A stretch of 64,000 bases of DNA from Thermosipho melanesiensis BI429. Its GTDB lineage: Bacteria; Thermotogota; Thermotogae; Thermotogales; Fervidobacteriaceae. The translations under genes were made by a program, and so were the position numbers. Every line of letters begins with the position of its first letter. Position 1 is the stretch's first letter. The notes beneath the pieces are model-generated. The model had not been told where the DNA came from. It ran no database searches and saw only the letters and a program-made list of their open reading frames with translations. Where the stretch lies: NCBI RefSeq assembly GCF_000016905.1, contig NC_009616.1:1054001-1118000 (forward strand). Reading direction: 5' to 3'. This document shows, piece by piece, positions 53,618 through 61,020 of the stretch.

Positions 53618-55823
53618 AATTAATGGCATAAGAGGTTTTCAGTATCATGAAGCTCCTCATGTTATTAGTTTAGATTGTAACCATTTCTTTTTGTTTGGAG
53701 AAAATGGGACTGGAAAATTTAGTTTTTTTGATGCCCTTGAATGGGGATTAACTGGTGATGTGAATGAAACAAGAGTAAGAAAAGTGGGCAGCAAACAAGA
53801 ATACTTGCGAAATAAATTTTGCTTGCCTGGTGATGAACCTTACGTTGAAGTTAAATATAAAAACAATAGTAAAGAAGCAACTTGCAAGAGAATTTTGGGA
53901 AGACAGAATGATTGTGAAATAATTGAAGGGATTGAAAACAATTTTATTGATTCTAAACGAATAGAAGAATTTGTTATTGACACAAAACAATCATTGTGGA
54001 ATAGATTTGCAAGGTTACTTGGATTTGATAGTTTGATAAAATTTGAAGAACAATTGAAACGGCTTAGAAATAAAGCAAAAAATGAATATGAAAGTATTAA
54101 AGAAAAGTTAAATGAAAAAAGAAAACAAATAAGAGATATAGAAGAAGAAATTAAAAATTTAGAATTAAGATTAAAAAAAGAGTTAGGGGAAAATTGGAAA
54201 AGCCAGTTGGTGGATAAAGATAAACAAGGTTTATTGGAAACGCTAAACAAGCTGAGGGAAAAAGAAGAGGCTTTAAAAAATTTTGAAAAAACATTTATTG
54301 AAAAAAACAACCTAAAAACTCAGTTGAATAATATTGAAAGTACAAAAGAAATGTTAAAAATTTCAACAAATGAAATACAAATTTCAAGGGTAATTAATGA
54401 AGCGCTCAATTATTTTTATCAAAAAGAAGATATTAATAAGTGTCCAGTTTGTGGCCAGCCAATTGTTTATAAACAAGTACTAAAACGGTTAGAGACTTTA
54501 AAAAAAGATTTAGATAAAATAATTTCTTTAGATAATCAAAAAGAAATTTTGAATAAAAAGTTATCAGATTTAGATTTAAAAGAAAATGAATTAAAGAAAA
54601 AACTTCAAAAATACTATAAGGACATGAGCATATTTGAAAATTCAGAAAAATCGAATTTTATAAAGTATGAAATAGGGCCAACATCAATAGAAGTTAGGAA
54701 GTTAGAAAAACAAATATTCTTATTGGAAGAAAAAGGAAGGTACATGAAAAGCATCGATGATTTAGAAAAACAGGAAGAAGATTTAAAGCAATTAAAAAAT
54801 CAACACTATCTGAAAAAGAAAATATATGAAGATATAGATAAATTTTATACTTTATATTTAACAAAATATGGGAAGACTATTCAAGAGGAATTAGAAAGAA
54901 TAAGCAAAAGTGAAGTTACAAATGTATACAATGAAATTACCCAGGCGAAAAATCAATTTATTGAATACATTGAAATTAAGCCAAACATAGAAAATCATGA
55001 AATAACTTTTAAACTAAAGATTAGGGGTAAAGAAGAATTAGTCGATGCAATAACTTTTTTAAGCACAGGGCATTTAAGATGCTTAGGTTTTGCACTTTTG
55101 ATTGCAAGAGTTAAATTAAATTCAAGTAATGTAAATTTTATAGCAATTGATGACCCAATTTATTCAGTAGACCATGAAAGAAGATATTTTTTAATAAAGT
55201 ATTTAAGAAAGTTAGCAAATGAAGGCTATCAACTTATTATTACAACTTCTGATAGAACTTTTTTTGATATTATTAGGCATCAATTTAATGGAAACTCTTT
55301 TAATGCATACAAAGCTTTTTTGGATGATTACACTGGTTTGGGAACTCAAGAGGCAATTTTGGGTTCAGTAAAAATAAAAGGTTGGCCAAATAATTATATT
55401 GAAAAAGCTGAAGAGCATTTGGAAAATAAGGATTTGAGAGCTGCAGCGTTATATTCTAGGTTAGCTTTAGAAACTGTATTTAGTATGGCAGCGAAAAAAA
55501 TTAAGCTTGAAGTACCTTATGATGAAGTTGAAAAGATAGGAATAAAAGGTTTTAAAGACGCAGGTTTAAAGAAAAAATTAGAAAAAGTATATTGTGACAA
55601 ATTAAAGGAAATTGACCGTCAATTTCAAAGATTAAGTGACAATAGATATTTTGGGCATTTGTTGAATAGTTTTCCACTTAGTCAGGAAGTTCATTTTCCA
55701 CACGATTCAAGAATAAGTTATGGTTATGATGAAATAAGAGATTTAATAGATATTTTGAAAGATTTTACGGACTTTCTTTTAAATTTGATTAATGGAAATA
55801 AAAGAAGTAGAACAAACTGTTAA
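53598..55823 (+). CDS. SMC/RecF-like ATPase with zinc hook
   Basis: A 741-residue AAA_23-type ATPase. The Walker A stretch is FLFGENGTGKFSFFDA at about residues 32 to 47, where the expected Ser/Thr after Lys is F41. Coiled coils span about 140 to 430, with a zinc-hook CPVCGQP at C282 and C285. The ABC signature is FLSTGHLRCLGFALLIARV and the Walker B is FIAIDDPIYSVD. A C-terminal helical domain of about 150 residues follows (EEHLENKDLRAAALYSRLAL) with no clear assignment. The whole resembles Rad50-type and defence ATPases. The start is ATG 53598 after AAAGGG. Confidence 0.82.
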   Translation: MKIKTVKINGIRGFQYHEAPHVISLDCNHFFLFGENGTGKFSFFDALEWGLTGDVNETRVRKVGSKQEYLRNKFCLPGDEPYVEVKYKNNSKEATCKRILGRQNDCEIIEGIENNFIDSKRIEEFVIDTKQSLWNRFARLLGFDSLIKFEEQLKRLRNKAKNEYESIKEKLNEKRKQIRDIEEEIKNLELRLKKELGENWKSQLVDKDKQGLLETLNKLREKEEALKNFEKTFIEKNNLKTQLNNIESTKEMLKISTNEIQISRVINEALNYFYQKEDINKCPVCGQPIVYKQVLKRLETLKKDLDKIISLDNQKEILNKKLSDLDLKENELKKKLQKYYKDMSIFENSEKSNFIKYEIGPTSIEVRKLEKQIFLLEEKGRYMKSIDDLEKQEEDLKQLKNQHYLKKKIYEDIDKFYTLYLTKYGKTIQEELERISKSEVTNVYNEITQAKNQFIEYIEIKPNIENHEITFKLKIRGKEELVDAITFLSTGHLRCLGFALLIARVKLNSSNVNFIAIDDPIYSVDHERRYFLIKYLRKLANEGYQLIITTSDRTFFDIIRHQFNGNSFNAYKAFLDDYTGLGTQEAILGSVKIKGWPNNYIEKAEEHLENKDLRAAALYSRLALETVFSMAAKKIKLEVPYDEVEKIGIKGFKDAGLKKKLEKVYCDKLKEIDRQFQRLSDNRYFGHLLNSFPLSQEVHFPHDSRISYGYDEIRDLIDILKDFTDFLLNLINGNKRSRTNC

Positions 55824-55920
55824 TCTATGAGTTTTCCTATACAATGCAAAATATAGATTGAATTTGTTAATTTCAAATAGTTTTTAATGGTTTTAAATTA
55901 TTTTGCGGGAGGTGGTAATT

Positions 55921-56223
55921 GTGGAAGAAACAATTTGTAAAGCAATTAAGGAGAGAAAAATAATCAAATTTTATTATAAAGGTTATTTAAGAATTGTTGA
56001 ACCCTATGCATATGGTGTTCATAAAAGTACATATAACAAAATTCTTAGAGCTTTTCAAATAGCTGGTGGAAGTTCATCGGGGGAAGTAGTAGATTGGAAA
56101 CTTTTTGTTGTTGATGAAATATCTCTTCTTACTATTACAAATGAACAATTTAGTGTTAGACCAGAATATACGCTAAATGATTCGGCGATGGGGCAAATTA
56201 TTTGTCAGGTTTTATTAGGATAA
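55921..56223 (+). CDS. WYL-domain-like protein
   Basis: A 100-residue protein with the pattern of a WYL domain: KAIKERKIIKFYYKGYLRIV, then EPYAYGVHKSTYNKILRAFQ and DWKLFVVDEISLLTI. WYL domains bind nucleic acid or nucleotides and often regulate defence islands. There is no helix-turn-helix attached, so it is WYL only. The start is GTG 55921 after GGGAGGTGGTAATT; the longer TTG 55903 is before that site. It lies 97 bases after the zinc-hook ATPase. Confidence 0.75.
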   Translation: MEETICKAIKERKIIKFYYKGYLRIVEPYAYGVHKSTYNKILRAFQIAGGSSSGEVVDWKLFVVDEISLLTITNEQFSVRPEYTLNDSAMGQIICQVLLG

Positions 56224-56305
56224 ATTGATGAATGTAGAATTAACTTGCTATTTCATAAATTTTCAAACGAAAGAATAGGGAAAAATTATTACAGAGGTGA
56301 ATAAA

Positions 56306-58156
56306 ATGAAAATAGCTAAAGTGATTTTAGAGAATTTTAGAGCATTTTATGGACGTAATGAAATACCTATTGAAGATTTTACAGTTTTTATTGGACGTAA
56401 TGATCAGGGAAAGTCTACGATTTTAGAAGCTATTGACATTTTTATAAACGATGGGAAAGGGGTAACAAAAATAGAGGAAAATGATTTAAACATTAAAGCA
56501 AAAAATGAAGGAAATGAAATTTTTAAAATAGGTGTTTGTTTTAAAGATTTACCTGAAAATATTGTTATCGATGCTACAAATACTACAACTCTTCAAAATG
56601 AGTATTTACTAAGCAAAGAAGGTTTTCTTGAAATTTATAAAGTCTTTAAAAATGGGAAATTACAAAATAAGGAGACATATATAAGATGTATGCATCCGGC
56701 AAATGATAGTTTTTTAGAAGGCCTTTTAAAGAAAAAGATTACTGAATTGCAAAATTTTGTAAGAGAGAAAGGGCCAGATTGTTTGGATCTTAGAAAAAGT
56801 GCTGAACTGCGAAAATGTATAAGAGATTATTATAAAAGTAAGGATGGCGATCTAGTGTTAAAAGAAATTGATTTAAAAATAAACGAAGAAGGAATGAAGG
56901 ATATATGGCTGCAGTTAGAAAAGTGTTTGCCTATTTTTTCTTTATTTCACTCTGATAGGCCAAATACTGAACAAGATAGTGAAATACAAGATCCGTTAAA
57001 AACTAAGGTAGATGAGATATTTAAAAGAGAGGATATTCAAAATAAATTGGAAGAAATTGCTAAAGAAATTGATGAAGAATTAAAAAAGATTGCTAATGCT
57101 ACTGTGGAAAAATTCAGAGAATTAAGCCAACAGGATACAGAAATAAAACCCAATATACCAGAGGTTGGGAAGTTAAGATGGAAAGATGTTTACAAAGGAA
57201 TAGGTTACAATACTGATAACGATATACCACTTAATAAGCGAGGAAGTGGATTAAGGCGTTTAGTGCTTGTTAGTTCCTTTTTGGCCGAAATTAAAGCTCA
57301 AAATGAATCAGAAGATAATTTAAATGTAATTTATGCGATTGAAGAACCTGAAACTGGTTTGCATCCAGAAATGCAGAAAACATTGATTAATAATCTAATT
57401 AAGCTTTCTAAAAATGGCAAACATCAGATATTAATTACAACACATAGTCCTGCTTTAATAAGATTTTTTGAAACAGATAGTGTGAGATATGTTGAGCAAG
57501 AAAATGGCAAAGCAAAAGTTTATCTTTTCGATGAAAATATAGGAGGCAAAATAGTTAAAGAACTTGGATTATTGCCTAACATTGGAAAAGTTGTAATATG
57601 TGTTGAAGGTACAAATGATAAGAATTTTTTAATGAACATAAACCAAAATATACCTGAACTAATGGAAATTATAGATTTGAAAGAGAAAATTGAAAGTGGA
57701 TTAATTTCAATAATTCCAATGCAGGGAAGCAATTTAAATGAATGGATAGATTGTTATGCTTTAAAAAACACAAATGTTGTAGAATTTCATTTGTATGATC
57801 GCGATTGTGATGAGAAATATAAAAAAGCTGTTGAAGAAGTGAATCAACGTAAAGACGGTTCTTATGGAGTATTAACCACAAAAAGAGAGATTGAAAACTA
57901 TATTCCAAGAAGACTTATTGAAGGAAGTTTAAATATAAAAATAGAATTGGACGACTGGGACAATATAGATATTCCAAAAAAAGTTAAAGAAAAAGTGACC
58001 AGATTTAGTGATGAAAAAGATGTAAAGAATTATTTGTGTGGCTCATTGTCTAAAAAAATTACAAAAAAAGATTTGGAAGATTTGAATGCTTGGGATGAAG
58101 TAAAAAGCTGGTTTGAAAAGATAAAAGAGCTTTGTTCAAAAAGTTTTGACCATTAA
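56306..58156 (+). CDS. OLD-family ATP-dependent endonuclease (ATPase plus TOPRIM)
   Basis: A 616-residue protein. The ABC-type ATPase half has VFIGRNDQGKST (K36), the signature LNKRGSGLRRLVLVSSFLAE, Walker B VIYAIEEPETGLHPEM and the H-loop ILITTHSPAL. The TOPRIM half carries E434 in VICVEGTNDKNF, D498 and D500 in LYDRDCDEKY, and the C-terminal KREIENYIPRRLI motif, so the nuclease looks intact. OLD/GajA proteins cut DNA and act in phage defence. No GajB-type helicase or PARIS-type partner is adjacent. The start is ATG 56306 after GAGGTG. Confidence 0.86.
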   Translation: MKIAKVILENFRAFYGRNEIPIEDFTVFIGRNDQGKSTILEAIDIFINDGKGVTKIEENDLNIKAKNEGNEIFKIGVCFKDLPENIVIDATNTTTLQNEYLLSKEGFLEIYKVFKNGKLQNKETYIRCMHPANDSFLEGLLKKKITELQNFVREKGPDCLDLRKSAELRKCIRDYYKSKDGDLVLKEIDLKINEEGMKDIWLQLEKCLPIFSLFHSDRPNTEQDSEIQDPLKTKVDEIFKREDIQNKLEEIAKEIDEELKKIANATVEKFRELSQQDTEIKPNIPEVGKLRWKDVYKGIGYNTDNDIPLNKRGSGLRRLVLVSSFLAEIKAQNESEDNLNVIYAIEEPETGLHPEMQKTLINNLIKLSKNGKHQILITTHSPALIRFFETDSVRYVEQENGKAKVYLFDENIGGKIVKELGLLPNIGKVVICVEGTNDKNFLMNINQNIPELMEIIDLKEKIESGLISIIPMQGSNLNEWIDCYALKNTNVVEFHLYDRDCDEKYKKAVEEVNQRKDGSYGVLTTKREIENYIPRRLIEGSLNIKIELDDWDNIDIPKKVKEKVTRFSDEKDVKNYLCGSLSKKITKKDLEDLNAWDEVKSWFEKIKELCSKSFDH

Positions 58157-58302
58157 TCAGCGGGCTCAGATGATTTTATTAATCATATATTTTTGATGTG
58201 GCACCATGGATTAAGAAGCTTTAGCTAATTTTCGTAAGCGTAAAGATATTAAGAGTTGCATCTTACTTTTTTAGTAATCCGGGGGGAAAAGGGGATTCAA
58301 GG

Positions 58303-59343
58303 GTGAAAAATGGTCATATAGAGTATTTAAAATCGTTATTGACAAATGTTGACATAAAAGGATATTTAAGACATAGGGAAAGTTCAACCCTTGAGTTTAA
58401 AGAAAAGTTTGGATTTGGGAGCATAGAGCATTATGCTAAAACAATGGCTGCATTTGCCAATAACAAAGGCGGGTATATAATTTTTGGTATAAAAGACAGT
58501 CCAAGGTTGCTAGTAGGAATAAATCGGAAAAAATTCAATGAAATTAGTCAAGAAAAACTTACTGGTTTTTTAATTGAATATTTTTCGCCTGAAATAAAAT
58601 GGGAAATGGGTATTGTGGATATTGGAGAAAAATCCTTTGGTTATATATTTGTTAATGAGTCTTTAGAAAAACCGGTGATTTGCAGAAAAGCTAAGGAAAA
58701 GTTGAAGTCTGGAGAGATTTATTATCGGTATAGAGGTCAAACAAGAAAAATAGAATTTTCTGAGTTAAGAAAAATTATAGAAGAATACAGAGAAAGAGAA
58801 AGACAATATTGGATGAAGCTTATTGAAAGAATAGCAAAAATTGGTCCAACAAATATTGCATTAGTGGATTTATTAAATGGAAGTATTGAAACTACTAGAA
58901 TATCAGGCAAGCAACTTGTCATAGATAAGTCGCTTTTAAATGAGTTAGCAGAAAAAATTAATTTTATTGAAAAAGGTCATTTTGTTGAAACTAGCGGTGA
59001 AACCGCATTAAAAGTTGTAGGGGAAATACAAGTTGCGAATAAAATAATTGTTCCTGATTTAGACCCAAATAAAGATTATCCTTATTTGCAAAAAAAGTTG
59101 GCTGAAATGCTAGGAATAAAGCCGTATTATGTACAGGTATTGGTATGGAAATACAAATTGAAAGGTGACAAAAGATATCATTTAAAATTAGAATGTGGGA
59201 AAAATAAGATTCATAAATTTTCTAAATATGCCTATGAAAAGTTGAAAAGTGAGCTCGAAAAATTGTCAGAGAGTGATTTAAAGCAATTTTCACATGAATA
59301 TGAAAAGTTTAAAAGAGGAAATAAGCTTAGTACACCAGGCTAG
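58303..59343 (+). CDS. AlbA_2/Schlafen-domain protein
   Basis: A 346-residue protein. The first 160 residues form an AlbA_2 (AAA_4, Schlafen-like) domain with ESSTLEFKEKFGFGSIEHYA, then KTMAAFANNKGGYIIFGIKD and later SGEIYYRYRGQTRKIEFSEL. The catalytic E-x-K residues are retained, so a nucleic-acid-cleaving role is possible. The C-terminal half (about 190 to 346) is of unknown type, with a PYLQKKLAEMLGIKPYYVQV segment that resembles a winged-helix. The start is GTG 58303. The gene stands alone in a defence-rich neighbourhood. Confidence 0.78.
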   Translation: MKNGHIEYLKSLLTNVDIKGYLRHRESSTLEFKEKFGFGSIEHYAKTMAAFANNKGGYIIFGIKDSPRLLVGINRKKFNEISQEKLTGFLIEYFSPEIKWEMGIVDIGEKSFGYIFVNESLEKPVICRKAKEKLKSGEIYYRYRGQTRKIEFSELRKIIEEYRERERQYWMKLIERIAKIGPTNIALVDLLNGSIETTRISGKQLVIDKSLLNELAEKINFIEKGHFVETSGETALKVVGEIQVANKIIVPDLDPNKDYPYLQKKLAEMLGIKPYYVQVLVWKYKLKGDKRYHLKLECGKNKIHKFSKYAYEKLKSELEKLSESDLKQFSHEYEKFKRGNKLSTPG

Positions 59344-59612
59344 ATAATTAAGAAAATTTTTTTAAAAATACAAAGAGGAAAATAAAAAGTTTATCAGTGT
59401 AATTGAATTAATAACAAACTCAATTTCTGAATTTGTGATATCAAGTATGGGATAATTTACAAGAATGATTAAGGAAGGAATTGCCTTCAAAAGTGTTCAT
59501 ATTTTAGAGGGACAATTGATAACAGTTTTTTATTTGAAAATATCTTTGGAGATAAATATAAGATTTGATCGTATTATAGTATTTATGATTACTAAAACTT
59601 AGGGGGGATTTT

Positions 59613-60953
59613 ATGAACACAATAACTTCCAAAACTTATAATAAGATTATAGATATTATTAAAAATAACGTTAATATGGTTATTGACGAAATTTCTGAAT
59701 TAGAAAATATATTAGAAAACTTGCCTAAAAATAAAGTGGTGTGCATTAATAATAGTTTCTTTTATAGGAAAGATTTTGTAAAAACTTCTAAAAATTCGAA
59801 ATACCTTTGTTTTTCAAAAGAAGATAATAAAGTAAAAGTTTTTATTGGAAAGCTTCAAAATGACATAAAAAAGGACTGGGTAGCTTTTGATAGCAAACAG
59901 ATTTCGAAAATAGATTTAGAGTTGGCAGTTAGAAGAGAACTTAAAGTAATTGGTGATATAGTTTTTATTCTTATAGGAAATTTGGAAGAAGTTTCAAGTG
60001 AAGTTGAATTAGAATTTAGAAAAGCAAAAAGATTAAAGTATGACCCTTCAATTAAAGAAGAGATTTATATAGAAGAAATTGATAAAAAAGGTAATTTCAA
60101 TTGCATAGTAAATTCGCTTGTTTATTCTGAGAGATTGTTAGAAAACATTGGTAGAGAAATTTTAAAGGCATTGAATGAAGAATTTAATGAAGATAATAAG
60201 AAAAATATTAGAAATAAAGTTACAAAAGCATTTGATAAACTTGTTAAAAAAGCACATATAAAGTTGGTATTACCAGGAAGTCGTGAGGATAGTGATTTTT
60301 CAAATAGCTTAATAAGTAAGATGATTTTGTCATTTGAAAGTCAACTACAAAAGTATGAAAATAGTTTAAATAAATATTTTTATTCAAAAAAGAAAGAAGA
60401 AAAGGAAAGAGGATTAATTGAACTATTGAGATTATCTTATTCGTTTGCTGATGATTCAATTAAATTATTAAAATTGCTTGTGACAATTACTGATCTTAAA
60501 CCTTTGATTTTATGGTGCACACTTTTTGATTTTTATAAATTGAAAGAAGAATTTAGTAAAATACCATTTATTTTAAAAGGTAATCAAAAAAAGCCGTCTT
60601 TAAAAGATTACAGAGAAATTGTTGCTAGTGTTAGAAATTTTGCTTTTCATCGTTTTTTCTTAATTGATAAACCAATAGAAGCAGATTTAACAAATATTAA
60701 ATTAAATGCTAAAAGGCTTAGATTTTTTGGATATCATAGTGGAAATAAAAAGACAACTCGAAATTTAGAATATCAAGATCAAGAAATTGTCGAGGCTCTT
60801 CAAGAGTTTACTACTACAACCAAAAGTGATATTTCAGATGATTTTTGGGAAAAGAATCTGAATATCATGAAGAGTATGGAGAATTTATTAAAATCAATGG
60901 AAGAGATTCTGTGGGTTGTTTTCGAAATGAGATATCAAATATCAGAAAATTAA
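59613..60953 (+). CDS. putative HEPN-type ribonuclease
   Basis: A 446-residue, largely helical protein of unknown family. A HEPN-like motif RNFAFH (R341 to H346) sits inside the helix VASVRNFAFHRFFLIDKP, matching the catalytic R-polar-xxx-H pattern of HEPN ribonucleases. The N-terminal 120 residues have mixed strands and helices, and a basic helical region with LVKKAHIKLVLPGSRED follows. The KAP-family NTPase starts 67 bases downstream on the same strand without a terminator between, so the two are probably one unit. Assignment rests on this single motif and context. The start is ATG 59613 after AGGGGGGA. Confidence 0.55.
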   Translation: MNTITSKTYNKIIDIIKNNVNMVIDEISELENILENLPKNKVVCINNSFFYRKDFVKTSKNSKYLCFSKEDNKVKVFIGKLQNDIKKDWVAFDSKQISKIDLELAVRRELKVIGDIVFILIGNLEEVSSEVELEFRKAKRLKYDPSIKEEIYIEEIDKKGNFNCIVNSLVYSERLLENIGREILKALNEEFNEDNKKNIRNKVTKAFDKLVKKAHIKLVLPGSREDSDFSNSLISKMILSFESQLQKYENSLNKYFYSKKKEEKERGLIELLRLSYSFADDSIKLLKLLVTITDLKPLILWCTLFDFYKLKEEFSKIPFILKGNQKKPSLKDYREIVASVRNFAFHRFFLIDKPIEADLTNIKLNAKRLRFFGYHSGNKKTTRNLEYQDQEIVEALQEFTTTTKSDISDDFWEKNLNIMKSMENLLKSMEEILWVVFEMRYQISEN

Positions 60954-61020
60954 ATGGCAGTATTGATAAGTATGGCACAAGATTTTAAGTTAGAAGAAAT
61001 TATGTGATAGGGGGATTAAT

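Noticed and set aside
53840-54310. 156-codon minus-strand frame within the zinc-hook ATPase
   Set aside because: Antisense to coiled-coil coding sequence; composition follows from Lys/Glu-rich codons on the other strand.
52437-55823. Calling this SbcD-SbcC
   Set aside because: The phosphoesterase motif context is not SbcD-like and the ATPase is shorter than SbcC, so only an analogy is claimed.
56306-58156. A complete Gabija system
   Set aside because: No GajB helicase gene is adjacent on either side; only the GajA/OLD-like part is present.
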